From Achromobacter pestifer (GTDB lineage: Bacteria; Pseudomonadota; Gammaproteobacteria; Burkholderiales; Burkholderiaceae_B), in the NCBI RefSeq assembly GCF_013267355.1, contig NZ_CP053985.1:6262001-6326000 (forward strand): DNA of 64,000 nucleotides. Direction: 5' to 3'. Shown here in pieces: positions 16,044-24,624 of the stretch. The position numbers were made by a program, and so were the translations under genes. Under the pieces are notes generated by a model, which ran no database searches, had not been told where the DNA came from, and worked only from the letters and a program-made list of their open reading frames with translations. Within the stretch, counting starts at the first letter, position 1. Every line of letters starts with the position of its first letter.

Positions 16044-17384
16044 TCACTGAACAAGCGGGAAACATGGAAGCACAAGTTCCGCAGTCAGGCCTCCACCTTC
16101 TCGGGGCTTTAGATTCAGCGTCCCCCCGAATCGCTCGGCGATGGCATGCACGATCGAGATACCAAGACCAGCGCCGTCGTTGCGGCTTCGGCCTTGGTCT
16201 GCGCGCCAGAAGCGTCGACCAATTTTGGAGACTTGATCTTCACTGAGCCCCGGCCCGCGGTCGGCCACGATGACACGGCATTGTCGAGTCGGGGACTCGA
16301 AGTGCGCCACGACTTCGACAGGCATGTCTTCGGGAGAGTAGCGGATTGCATTGTCCACAAGGTTTCGGACGGCAGCCTCCAGCATCCCGCGGGGAATCGG
16401 GCTACCACTATCGGAGCCATGGACGGAAAGCGCCAAGCGTACCTGTGCTTCGACAGTTGTTGCATTGATGACGCTGGCGATGACTTCCTGGATGGATGCG
16501 CACCTGTCTTCCAGGTTGATTGATGCCTCGGCACGAGCAAGAACCATCATTTGGTCGAGGGTGCGCCGCAAGCGCCTTACGCCTTCTTCGGCGCTGCAAA
16601 GTGAAGACTCCGCTTCTTCGCCTTCAGTCAGCCTGGCCACTTGCAGATGGGTATCGATCACGGTCAGAGGGGTTCGCAACTCATGCGCTGCCGCATCCGT
16701 AAACGCCCGCTGGCTTGAGAGTGCCTGGGCCAGGCGTCCCAATAGTCCGTTCATCGCATCCAGGACCGGACGAAGCTCCGTTGGCGGCTTCGCGACCGCA
16801 ATAGGCGTGGTGTCGTCCGTCTCTTTGACCCGCAATTGCATGCGCAAGGCTTGCAGCGGCGCAAGGCCTTGCCCAATACCGATCCAAAGAGCAGCCAGTC
16901 CGCCAAGAAGTGCAATCAGGAATGGCACGCCTGCCGCAAACAGCAACTCATTGATCAGCGTGTTCCTTTGATCAACACGATCCGCTGTCGTTATTTGGTA
17001 GCCGTCGTCACGAAGCACATAAATCCGCCATTCGTGACCCTCTATCATGCGCGTGCTGTAACCGCCAGGCAGGCTTTCGAAGTCCGAGGCCGGGCTGCCG
17101 TTGGTGCGCGCCAGGACTTCACCGCGAAGTGCGCGAATCTCGCAAGCGATTCCTTCGCTGCCATTGACACGGACTGCTTGCGCGAAATCCGCCGGCTTGG
17201 CGTTGGGGTCCATCACCGAGCCTGCAAGCAGGCCAGAGACCATGCGAGCCGACATGGCCAGCCGGCCGTCGAGTGTACGGGCAACGTCGGCGCGCACGCC
17301 CAGCATCATCCAGGCGGCTGCCGCCGCCCATAAAACCATAAGAGAAATGCCTGCGATCAGGACGGCACGAAGACGCAAACTCAT
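16044..17384 (-). CDS. sensor histidine kinase (QseC/PmrB-like)
   Basis: 446-residue inner-membrane kinase. Transmembrane helices lie at about 8-30 and 148-172, flanking a periplasmic sensor loop of about 115 residues; a HAMP-like linker follows. The dimerisation H-box is AAAHELRTPL with His234. ATPase boxes are the N-box NLVDNAIRYSPE, G1 DRGPGLS and G2 GAGLGISIVHAIAERFGG. The start ATG at 17384 overlaps the response-regulator stop codon (ATGA), so the pair is translationally coupled. The signal is unknown. Being divergent from dsbD-tlpA-dsbG, it may sense periplasmic thiol or metal stress, which is inference. The C-terminus runs to VLPCFPLVQ without truncation. Confidence 0.92.
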   Translation of the reverse strand: MSLRLRAVLIAGISLMVLWAAAAAWMMLGVRADVARTLDGRLAMSARMVSGLLAGSVMDPNAKPADFAQAVRVNGSEGIACEIRALRGEVLARTNGSPASDFESLPGGYSTRMIEGHEWRIYVLRDDGYQITTADRVDQRNTLINELLFAAGVPFLIALLGGLAALWIGIGQGLAPLQALRMQLRVKETDDTTPIAVAKPPTELRPVLDAMNGLLGRLAQALSSQRAFTDAAAHELRTPLTVIDTHLQVARLTEGEEAESSLCSAEEGVRRLRRTLDQMMVLARAEASINLEDRCASIQEVIASVINATTVEAQVRLALSVHGSDSGSPIPRGMLEAAVRNLVDNAIRYSPEDMPVEVVAHFESPTRQCRVIVADRGPGLSEDQVSKIGRRFWRADQGRSRNDGAGLGISIVHAIAERFGGTLNLKPREGGGLTAELVLPCFPLVQ

Positions 17385-18049
17385 GCGCTGAGCCTCCAAC
17401 CCAGCCGGTATCCCAAACCACGCGAAGTTTCAATCACTTCAGCGCCGAGCTTGCGGCGCAGGTTGTGGATATGGACGTTGAGCGCGTTGCTGCTCACTTC
17501 CTCGCCCAGCCCGTACAGGCGTTCGTTGAGCACATCAGGAGGAATCCACCTCGCATTGGCCGCGGCCAGATGCGCCAGCAGATCCACCTCGCGACGCGAT
17601 AGGGAAATGGCTTGGTTTTCCAGCCAGGCAAGGCCGCTTTCGGGTTCCAGGCGCAATGGTCCCGCCGTAATGATCTGGGCTGCGCGCCCCTGTGTGCGTC
17701 TGACCAGCGCATGTAATCGCGCTGCCAGTTCGCGCAGATCAAACGGTTTGGTCATGTAGTCGTCGGCGCCCTGGTGCAGGCCCGCGATCCTGTGGTCTAT
17801 GGCATCTCGGGCGGACAGTATCAGCACGGGTAAACACGGTTCAATGGTTCGCACGGCAGAGAGCAATTCCATTCCGTCACGGTCTGGAAGTCCCAGGTCG
17901 AGCACCAAGGCATTGAAGGAGTTTTCCGTTTGGGCGGTTTCAGCTTCAACGGCCGTGCAAACGTGGTGCACCGTGATGCCATGCGCGCGTAAGCCAGCCA
18001 CGATTCCTTTGCCGATCAGTTCGTCGTCTTCTACCAGCAATACCCGCAT
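17381..18049 (-). CDS. OmpR-family response regulator
   Basis: 222-residue DNA-binding regulator. The receiver domain has acidic residues in LLVEDDELIG, phospho-acceptor Asp51 in LVLDLGLPDRDG, and Lys101 in TKPFD. The C-terminal winged helix contains SRREVDLLAHLAAANARWIPPDVL and SSNALNVHIHNLRRKLG. I start it at MRVLLVEDD (18049), the canonical beginning of the family; an earlier ATG adds seven residues. It is the first gene of the pair with the kinase and divergent from dsbD across a 208-base region, so control of the dsb operon is likely but not shown. Confidence 0.92.
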   Translation of the reverse strand: MRVLLVEDDELIGKGIVAGLRAHGITVHHVCTAVEAETAQTENSFNALVLDLGLPDRDGMELLSAVRTIEPCLPVLILSARDAIDHRIAGLHQGADDYMTKPFDLRELAARLHALVRRTQGRAAQIITAGPLRLEPESGLAWLENQAISLSRREVDLLAHLAAANARWIPPDVLNERLYGLGEEVSSNALNVHIHNLRRKLGAEVIETSRGLGYRLGWRLSA

Positions 18050-18257
18050 TTGAATCCCAATCTGCTGCAACCAAGGGCCTATATGTTAGGCCAGAACTCT
18101 TCAGCGAAGAATGGCCGGCGCCCTGATTCCCGACCATTCCGCGCTAGCTTTCCCTTCTTTAGTTTCAGTTAATCGATCTCCTCCATCATGGCTGGATAAG
18201 CTCCCCTGCGCCTCAACATGAGGGCGGTCGGGGAAGGCCGACTATTGCCCCGGAGGA

Positions 18258-20090
18258 ATGAGGTTGTTTGTATATCGACGAGTACTGGCCGTTGTCTTTC
18301 TATGTTTTCTCGCCATCGGCAGTGCATGGGCGAGCACTGGTCTGTTTTCCTGGAAGGAGGAAGCCGAATTCCTGGATCCGGTCAATGTATTCAAACTGGC
18401 GCAGGTGCAGCGGCAAGGGACGGAACTGGCGGCGCAAGGACACATTGCCGAGAACTACTATGTCTATCGCCACTCATTGAAGCTGCTTTCCGGACAGGGC
18501 GAGGAAGTCCGCCTGGATCTTCCACCAGGCACGCCCAAGAATGATGAGTTCTTTGGCAATACGGAAATCTATCTTGGAGATGCACTGCGACTGCGTTTTC
18601 CTGCCTCCGTCACAGGTCCGTTGACACTGCATTGGCAAGGGTGTGCGGAAGGGGGCATCTGCTACCCCCCGCAGACCATGGCCTTGAACTTGCCCGCGAC
18701 GGCGGCTAGAGCCGGTAGCGTTGCCGTGCCTCCTGCCAGTGCCAGTCAGCCAGAGGCGGGCGCCAGCGGCGCAGCCAACGTCGCCGAGGACCAGGCGGCG
18801 GCTCAACGCCTGGCGACGCTGGGGCCTATCGCAGGCACATTGCTGTTCTTCGGCTTCGGCCTGCTCCTGGCCTTCACGCCTTGCACCTTGCCGATGATTC
18901 CCATCATCTCCAGCATGGTCGTGGGCGCTCAGGCCAGGCCGCGGCGCGCTTTCGTCACGTCCCTGTCCTATGTGCTGGCAATGGCCGCCACCTATGCCGC
19001 CGTGGGCGTGGCAGCCGGCTTGGCAGGCGCCAATCTCCAGGCGACCCTGCAATCCCCCTGGCTGCTGGGAGCGTTCGCGGCCTTGTTCTTGATTCTCGCC
19101 AGTTCCTTGTTCGGAATGTTCGAACTGCGCTTGCCTTCCGCCTTGTTGAACCGGGTCGGGTCCGCCAACGCGGGGAGGGCGGGCGGCAGCGCGGTCGGCG
19201 CTGCGGCGCTGGGGTTCTTGTCGGCATTGCTGGTCGGGCCGTGCATGACCGCGCCCTTGGCGGGAGCGCTGCTCTACATCAGCCAGACAGGCAGCGCGCT
19301 GTATGGCGGCTTGGCATTGTTTGCCCTGGGCCTGGGCATGGGCCTGCCGCTGCTGGTGATCGCCATATTCGGCGCCCGCGTACTGCCCAAGCCGGGCGCC
19401 TGGATGGATCGCGTGCGTATCGCATTCGGCTACGTCATGGTCGGGATGGCGGTGATGATGCTCGACCGCTTCCTACCATCCACCCTGAGCCTGGTGCTCT
19501 GGGGGGCTTGGATACTGTCCATCGCCATCGGTCTGCTGGCCTGGGCGCAAGCGGTGGCGCAAAGGCTGCGTCTGATGTGGGCCTTGCGCACACTGGGAGC
19601 CATTGCCGGCTTGTGGTCCATCTTCATGCTTGTGGGCGCCGCGTCGGGAGGTGATTCAGCGTCGCAGCCATTGGCGCATCTGCGCGCCGCCTCGTCGGCC
19701 GCCGCGCCGGCCACCGCCGACAAACCGGCCTACGTTGAGGCCAAGTCGGTCGAGGACGTGAGCAGGCGCCTGGCGGAAGCAGCCGCGCGAGGCCAATGGA
19801 CCTTGATCGACTTCTACGCCGACTGGTGCATCAGTTGCCACGTGATCGAACGCAATGTGTTCGGCGACCCCGCCGTGGCGCAGCGGCTGGCGCGCATGCA
19901 GGTGCTGCGGCCGGACGTGACGCGCAACGACGCAACGGACCAGGCCCTGCTCAAGCACTGGGGCGTCATGGGGCCGCCCACGCTTATCCTGATGGGGCCT
20001 GACGGCACGGAGCGCAGAGACCTCCGTGTGGTGGGGGAGGTCAGCGCCGCTGATTTCCTGGAACGCCTGAACAAGGCGGGCACGCCATGA
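18258..20090 (+). CDS. dsbD: DsbD thiol:disulfide interchange protein
   Basis: 610-residue membrane protein passing electrons from cytoplasmic thioredoxin to periplasmic reductases. The signal sequence ends near WASTG. The DsbD-alpha domain carries Cys129 and Cys135 (GCAEGGICYPP). The eight-helix core carries the redox pair in FTPCTLPM and LVGPCMTAP. The C-terminal thioredoxin-like domain has the WCISC motif. All six redox cysteines are therefore present. GGAGG lies just upstream of the ATG at 18258. It overlaps the next gene by ATGA and so forms one operon with the TlpA-like and DsbG proteins, its likely substrates. Confidence 0.94.
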   Translation: MRLFVYRRVLAVVFLCFLAIGSAWASTGLFSWKEEAEFLDPVNVFKLAQVQRQGTELAAQGHIAENYYVYRHSLKLLSGQGEEVRLDLPPGTPKNDEFFGNTEIYLGDALRLRFPASVTGPLTLHWQGCAEGGICYPPQTMALNLPATAARAGSVAVPPASASQPEAGASGAANVAEDQAAAQRLATLGPIAGTLLFFGFGLLLAFTPCTLPMIPIISSMVVGAQARPRRAFVTSLSYVLAMAATYAAVGVAAGLAGANLQATLQSPWLLGAFAALFLILASSLFGMFELRLPSALLNRVGSANAGRAGGSAVGAAALGFLSALLVGPCMTAPLAGALLYISQTGSALYGGLALFALGLGMGLPLLVIAIFGARVLPKPGAWMDRVRIAFGYVMVGMAVMMLDRFLPSTLSLVLWGAWILSIAIGLLAWAQAVAQRLRLMWALRTLGAIAGLWSIFMLVGAASGGDSASQPLAHLRAASSAAAPATADKPAYVEAKSVEDVSRRLAEAAARGQWTLIDFYADWCISCHVIERNVFGDPAVAQRLARMQVLRPDVTRNDATDQALLKHWGVMGPPTLILMGPDGTERRDLRVVGEVSAADFLERLNKAGTP

Positions 20091-20923
20091 TAGGTATCGG
20101 TCCCTTCTCCATTCAAAGCATAGGCGTCGTCGCGGCAGTGCTGCTTTCCTGGCTGGTGACGCGCGCGCTGGCCAGACGCTTGCCGGACGCTTCTCATCGG
20201 CTTGCCGGCGCCGTGCTGCTCGACGCCGTGTTTTGGGGCGTTGTGGCGGCTCGCCTGGGATACATAGCCTTCTGGTGGGAAGACTATTTCGCGGCGCCCA
20301 TGTCGCTGATCGCAATCGGCGATGGCGGGTATTACTGGTGGGTTGGGGTGCCAGCCACGCTTGCCTTCGTCTGGTGGCGGACCCGTACCATGCCGGCGCC
20401 GCGCCGTCCCATCTATGTGGGCGTATTGGCCGGGGTCGTGGCCTGGTTCGCAGGCGGCGCCGTGTTGCCGCTGCTGCACGAGCCGCCACGTCTACCGGAC
20501 CTGCAGTTGGCAACGCTGGATGGGAAGCCCATCGCGCTGAGGTCATACGAGGGCAAACCGCTAGTCGTCAACCTCTGGGCCAGTTGGTGCCCGCCTTGCC
20601 GCCGTGAGATGCCCGTCCTGGAACAAGCGCAGTCCGTGTTCCCGGACGTAGGCATCGTCTTGGTCAACCAGGGGGAGAGCGCGCAACTGGCGCATGACTT
20701 CATCCAGGACGAAGGCCTGGCATTGAGCAACGTTCTGCTCGACCCTGCGTCCGCGTCCATGCGGGCAGTGAATTCGCGCGGCCTGCCCACGACCTTGTTC
20801 TTTGACGCGCAGGGACGTTTGGTGGATACGCATCTGGGCGAGATCACCATGGCCAGTCTCAAGGACAAGATGTCGCGGCGTTTCGATCTGCCCCGAGGCG
20901 GCATTCAAGATTCACCCAAGTAA
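20087..20923 (+). CDS. TlpA-like thioredoxin fused to an Lgt-like membrane domain
   Basis: 278 residues in two parts. Residues 1 to about 130 contain three or four membrane helices. The segment LGYIAFWWEDYFAAPMSLIAIGDGG resembles prolipoprotein diacylglyceryl transferase (Lgt) but lacks most of the rest of that enzyme. Residues 135-278 are a periplasmic thioredoxin domain with WASWCPPC (Cys168, Cys171) and the cis-Pro segment RGLPTTLFF. Probable role: membrane-anchored disulfide reductase receiving electrons from DsbD, encoded immediately upstream with ATGA overlap. Lipid transfer by the N-terminal part is doubtful; it may only anchor the domain. Nine bases separate it from the dsbG start. 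Confidence 0.85.
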   Translation: MIGIGPFSIQSIGVVAAVLLSWLVTRALARRLPDASHRLAGAVLLDAVFWGVVAARLGYIAFWWEDYFAAPMSLIAIGDGGYYWWVGVPATLAFVWWRTRTMPAPRRPIYVGVLAGVVAWFAGGAVLPLLHEPPRLPDLQLATLDGKPIALRSYEGKPLVVNLWASWCPPCRREMPVLEQAQSVFPDVGIVLVNQGESAQLAHDFIQDEGLALSNVLLDPASASMRAVNSRGLPTTLFFDAQGRLVDTHLGEITMASLKDKMSRRFDLPRGGIQDSPK

Positions 20924-20932
20924 GGAATGACC

Positions 20933-21706
20933 ATGTTTGCATTGCGTATGCGTATTTCGTCCATCGCAGCCATCCCGCTCATGCTGGCGGCCGGCTACAG
21001 TCAGGCCCAGACCGGCGGCCGACCGCCGGCCATCCAGGCACTGGAAGCGCAGGGCCTCACCATCGTGGGAGAGTTCGATGTCGAAGGCGGCCTGCGCGCT
21101 TTCGCGGGCACGGCAGAGGACCGCCCCATCGCGGTCTATGTCACCAGCGATGGCAACGCTATCGTGGGCACGCGCCTGGACGTCAATGGCAAGCCCATCG
21201 ACCGGATGAAACTGCGGGACCTGGTTGAAAAGCCGATGGGTGAGAAGACTTGGAGTCAACTGGAATCCGCGACCTGGGTGCAGGACGGGAAACCCGACGC
21301 GCCCCGCATTATCTACACCTTCTCCGATGCAAACTGTCCCTATTGCCACCAGTTCTGGGAAGCAGCACGCCCCTGGGTGGATGCCGGGAAGGTGCAGCTT
21401 CGCCATCTGCTCGTGGGCGTGATCCGGGCAGACAGCCCGGCAAAGGCGGCGGCTATCCTGGGTGCTTCCGACCCAACGGCCGCGCTGACGGAAAACGAAC
21501 ACAAGTTTGATCAGGGTGGCATCAAGCCTGCCGACAACGTCCCCGACGCCGTGCTCCAGATCCTCGAAGACAACCACATGTTGATGCTGTCGAGCGGGTT
21601 CCGAGGCACGCCTGGCATCGTGGTCAGGGAGAATGACGGCTTGGTCAAGAAATTCAGAGGCATGCCTCAAGGAGCGCAATTGGCCGAGGTGTTGGGGCCG
21701 CGCTGA
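20933..21706 (+). CDS. dsbG: DsbG-type periplasmic disulfide isomerase/reductase
   Basis: 257-residue secreted protein. The signal peptide ends near YSQAQTGG. An N-terminal dimerisation domain is followed by a thioredoxin-fold domain with CPYC (Cys135-Cys138) in SDANCPYCHQFW and the cis-Pro segment RGTPGIVV. The CPYC motif, length and order match DsbG better than DsbC. I prefer the second of two ATGs (20933), which has AAGGA at good spacing; the first at 20927 is only two bases from it. Function: keeps single cysteines of secreted proteins reduced or repairs wrong disulfides, recharged by DsbD. Confidence 0.92.
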   Translation: MFALRMRISSIAAIPLMLAAGYSQAQTGGRPPAIQALEAQGLTIVGEFDVEGGLRAFAGTAEDRPIAVYVTSDGNAIVGTRLDVNGKPIDRMKLRDLVEKPMGEKTWSQLESATWVQDGKPDAPRIIYTFSDANCPYCHQFWEAARPWVDAGKVQLRHLLVGVIRADSPAKAAAILGASDPTAALTENEHKFDQGGIKPADNVPDAVLQILEDNHMLMLSSGFRGTPGIVVRENDGLVKKFRGMPQGAQLAEVLGPR

Positions 21707-21751
21707 AGCTTGGCCTAGCCCAAACGGCAGATCGACTTGTTCTCGAAGCAT

Positions 21752-21760
21752 GGGGGGGGG
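21752..21760. repeat. poly-G tract (nine G)
   Basis: Nine consecutive G lie 81 bases before the IclR-family gene start, in an intergenic region. Such tracts can slip during replication. Whether it sits in a promoter spacer is not evident. Confidence 0.6.
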
Positions 21761-21840
21761 AGCTTAAGCGCAGGTACCCGTTTACGCTCGCGAAAGTACA
21801 GAGGACAATGTCCAGCTGATTTCATTCCCTCGCTGGCCGC

Positions 21841-22671
21841 ATGGACCCCATATCCTCCCCAAAAAAGCCCGGACAAACGGGCCGCCTTACCACCACGCTT
21901 GAACGAGGGCTGCGCGTGCTGCAATGCTTCGACAGCCGCGATGCCGTGCTCAGCAACGGCGAAATAACCAAACGCACGGGGCTTCCCAAGGCTACGGTAT
22001 CGCGGCTGACGCATACGCTGGTACAACTGGGATACCTGCGGGTGAGCCCGGACAATGGGCAGTTCATCCTCGGCATCGGCGTGTTGTGCCTGGGTTATCC
22101 GTTGATGTCGGGAAACTTCCTCAGTCCCTCCATGTCGCAGCACCTGACGCGCCTGGCGCAGCTGATCGACGGGACAGCCACGATCAGCATGCGGGACCAC
22201 TTGCGCATTGTGTCGCTTCAATCGGAAAGCGCTAACGATGTGCTGCGCCGCCGGCCAGGAATAGGGCTTTCCCTGCCGTTCTGCGGCAGCACCGCGGGTT
22301 TGGCCTGGCTGATCGGCGCAACCGAAGACGAGCGGGCCAGGGCGATACGGGAGCTGCACTACGCCACGGATGAAGACGACGTCGTCAAGTATTTGAACCT
22401 GTATCGCACCGCGGCAGCCTTTCATCGACGGGAAGGCTACGTCATGACGGAAAACCTGGTGCATCAGGACACCGCCGTCTACGCCAGGACCCTGTACCGC
22501 CGGCCAGGCGAAGACCTGCTGATTCTGTCATGTGCGATCTCCACACGCACCCCGGCCGGGCAGGATGCGAGGACCGCCGTGCCGAGGCTGTTGGCCGGGG
22601 TGGCGGAAACCCTCAATGAGGAACTCAAGAAGCCCGCGCGTTCGCGGGCAAGGGATAGGCCGTCAGCGTAA
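21841..22671 (+). CDS. IclR-family transcriptional regulator
   Basis: 276 residues. The N-terminal winged helix-turn-helix has TLERGLRVLQCFDSRDAVLSNGEITKRTGLPKATVSRLTHTL (about residues 20-60). The C-terminal effector domain resembles GAF, with GSTAGLAWL and ALSCAISTRTPAG-type segments. IclR proteins bind small carboxylates or aromatics and control nearby catabolic genes. The neighbours are a thioesterase, two MBL-fold hydrolases, a Bug protein, an alpha/beta hydrolase and an acyl-CoA synthetase, so it probably governs that locus. There is no strong ribosome-binding site before the ATG. Its last nine bases overlap the 3' end of the convergent thioesterase gene. Confidence 0.9.
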   Translation: MDPISSPKKPGQTGRLTTTLERGLRVLQCFDSRDAVLSNGEITKRTGLPKATVSRLTHTLVQLGYLRVSPDNGQFILGIGVLCLGYPLMSGNFLSPSMSQHLTRLAQLIDGTATISMRDHLRIVSLQSESANDVLRRRPGIGLSLPFCGSTAGLAWLIGATEDERARAIRELHYATDEDDVVKYLNLYRTAAAFHRREGYVMTENLVHQDTAVYARTLYRRPGEDLLILSCAISTRTPAGQDARTAVPRLLAGVAETLNEELKKPARSRARDRPSA

Positions 22672-23121
22672 ATCGTCCGCCGCATACAGGCGATGAATAC
22701 GCTCGCGCAGGCTTTCCGACAAAACAACCTTTTCCCCGGAAGCATTGCACAGCCAGACGCAGATTGCGTGGCTGGACGCGACCCGCCCCTGGTGCCACAC
22801 CGCGAACTCCATGCGGAAGCTGGAGTTCTTCAGCCAGGCGAATTTTCCAGTGGCCACGACCCGGGTCGCGATGCCGATGGGCTTGTCATAGCCAACGCCC
22901 AATTCCCGGATGACCGGACCTGCGCCGTTCAGCGCGAAGGGCGGATAGTCCAATTCAAGAAACATCGCATTGCGGACTTCTTCGAACCAGCCCAGGTGTG
23001 CGCGGTGGTTTACGTGGCGAAACGCATCCAGTTCACTCCAGCGCACATCGAATTCCAGTCCAAATCGCCAACCGGTCTCGACGCCGTATGCGGCGATGGT
23101 GTCGTCAGTCAATTGAGGCAT
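22663..23121 (-). CDS. hotdog-fold acyl-CoA thioesterase (4HBT/YbgC type)
   Basis: 152-residue protein. The N-terminal segment VRWSELDAFRHVNHRAHLGWFEEVRNAMF matches the 4-hydroxybenzoyl-CoA thioesterase family, where an Asp replaced here by the ELDAFRHVNH context forms the active site. Likely reaction: hydrolysis of a small acyl- or aroyl-CoA in the cytoplasm. It is separated by 34 bases from the MBL-fold hydrolase gene on the same strand, so the two are probably co-transcribed. With the acyl-CoA synthetase at 27829 in the same locus, it suggests a CoA-ester intermediate. The physiological substrate is unknown. Confidence 0.82.
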   Translation of the reverse strand: MPQLTDDTIAAYGVETGWRFGLEFDVRWSELDAFRHVNHRAHLGWFEEVRNAMFLELDYPPFALNGAGPVIRELGVGYDKPIGIATRVVATGKFAWLKNSSFRMEFAVWHQGRVASSHAICVWLCNASGEKVVLSESLRERIHRLYAADDLR

Positions 23122-23155
23122 ATCAATTTCGTCCTGTCAGTGTCGCCTGTTGCAG

Positions 23156-24418
23156 TCATACCCAGTCAAACCCGACCTTCTGGCCTGGCGTCTGCCCGAT
23201 GGCTTGCCCGCGCAGGGTGTCTGCCGCACTGAGTAGCAAGCTGCGCGAAACGAAAGAGGGCAGCTCCTGCGCGCGTTGCTCACACAGTTCCGCCTTCAGG
23301 CGGCGGGCCTGCATGACGGCGGGCATATCTGAATCCGCCAACGCCAGCAGGTCGACGACATGCAGGGCAAGCTGGGTTTCTCCTGCCTTCTGCAAGGAGA
23401 GGGCATGCTGCAGCACTTGCTCTGGACGTTTCACGGCGCCCAGCACCGCACCAGCCGCCGCCCGAACCGGACTGGGATGCAGGTCCGTGGGATTGCGGTT
23501 CCACCAGCCGTTCTCGGAACGCCAGACATCGCGGATCACGAATTCCGCGCAACCATAGGAAGGTTTCATATACGCGTTCCCGAACAGTTCGGCGGGCAGC
23601 TCCACGGCATGGATGATTTCTTCGACCGCCATGCCGGCATTCATATGGCGCACCACCTCCTGCCGCAGGTATCGGAGGGCTCGCGCCGGAACGGAAAGGG
23701 CCTCGGCGATTTCCTCCTTCGCCGTCAAGGGCTTGCCGAACTCGGGGATCAATACCTCAGGATCCAGCTCGAGAAATCGTTCCAGCGTATCGGCCCACAC
23801 GCAGGGGTCGCGCAAGATGCGGTAAGGGGAGCCGCTGTTGGGGCAGGTCTTGATGAATGCGTTCGAGCCATAGAGCACCTTGGATTCCGGAATCCAAATG
23901 GCGGTTCCATCGTCGGTTTCGCCCGGCGCGTGCAGCAATTGCACGCAACGCTCCGAGCCATGGACGAACATTGTGTGCCGGTACGTCGTATCGGCCGGCG
24001 TGAACCAGTTCGAGGGCGGATCTTCCGGGTAGGCCGTGCGGAACTGACGGGTATTGGTATGGCTTTGCAGGCCGGCGGTTTCCCGATAGCGGCGGAACCG
24101 GCGTGCGACATTTTCATGGGCGATGAGCTGAGGCGGCAAATGGCCGTCTTCCCGGGCCGCCTGTCGCCAGGCGTCGACGCCGTTGTTGTAGCCCATGTGG
24201 CCGTGGCTATAGACGATGAAGGCGACAGGCTTGCCCAGGCGCTGACGAATTTCTTGAATCATGCGGCGGGTGATGTCGCCGCCCGGTCCGCTATCCACCA
24301 GCAACAGGCTAGCGCCCAGGTCGACGACCAGGGAATTTCCCTGGCCGCCCAGCGTATACACATGGGGGGCATGTTGGATAAGCCCGTGGCTGCGCATCAG
24401 AACGTCGGCGGGTGTCAT
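23156..24418 (-). CDS. MBL-fold hydrolase with alkylsulfatase-like dimerisation domain, copy 1
   Basis: 420 residues from MTPADVLM; an upstream in-frame start at 24448 adds ten residues over the ribosome-binding site CAAAGGAGAC and is rejected. Residues 20-230 form a metallo-beta-lactamase fold (VYTLGGQGNSLVVDLG, DSGPGGD). The C-terminal part resembles the alkylsulfatase dimerisation and SCP2-like regions (SENGWWNRNPTDLHPSP, QKAGETQLALHVVDLLA). The usual HxHxDH zinc motif reads HGHMGY (His72, His74, then Gly76 and Tyr77), so one metal site is altered. A later H-A-P-G-E-T-D-D segment could supply other ligands. It is divergent from the Bug gene; substrate unknown. Confidence 0.82.
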   Translation of the reverse strand: MTPADVLMRSHGLIQHAPHVYTLGGQGNSLVVDLGASLLLVDSGPGGDITRRMIQEIRQRLGKPVAFIVYSHGHMGYNNGVDAWRQAAREDGHLPPQLIAHENVARRFRRYRETAGLQSHTNTRQFRTAYPEDPPSNWFTPADTTYRHTMFVHGSERCVQLLHAPGETDDGTAIWIPESKVLYGSNAFIKTCPNSGSPYRILRDPCVWADTLERFLELDPEVLIPEFGKPLTAKEEIAEALSVPARALRYLRQEVVRHMNAGMAVEEIIHAVELPAELFGNAYMKPSYGCAEFVIRDVWRSENGWWNRNPTDLHPSPVRAAAGAVLGAVKRPEQVLQHALSLQKAGETQLALHVVDLLALADSDMPAVMQARRLKAELCEQRAQELPSFVSRSLLLSAADTLRGQAIGQTPGQKVGFDWV

Positions 24419-24465
24419 GGTTTTTGTCTCCTTTGGGATAGGCGTCATTGGTCACATATCCGGGC

Positions 24466-24552
24466 AAATTCTAGGTGTCGTATTGCCATCGGCGATCAAC
24501 GTTTCATTCTTTGGAACAATGTGTTCGACATGCGCCGAAGTCCCTAGAATTT
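24466..24552. promoter_or_regulatory. divergent control region with nested inverted repeats
   Basis: Perfect 10-base arms AAATTCTAGG (24466-24475) and CCTAGAATTT (24543-24552) bracket a smaller near-perfect dyad at 24512-24528, TGGAACA-ATG-TGTTCGA (six of seven pairs). The region separates the divergent MBL-hydrolase and Bug genes. The inner dyad has the size of an IclR-family operator, so the IclR gene at 21841 is the obvious candidate ligand; this is inference. Confidence 0.5.
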
Positions 24553-24624
24553 TGTCCACGCATGGACACCCTGGCATGGCCGCCGGGCAGACAGCGACAT
24601 AGGCAAAAATCCACGGAGACAAGC

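Noticed and set aside
15977..16246. 89-codon plus-strand frame over the arsR promoter and kinase tail
   Set aside because: It overlaps the histidine kinase coding sequence antisense and has no motif.
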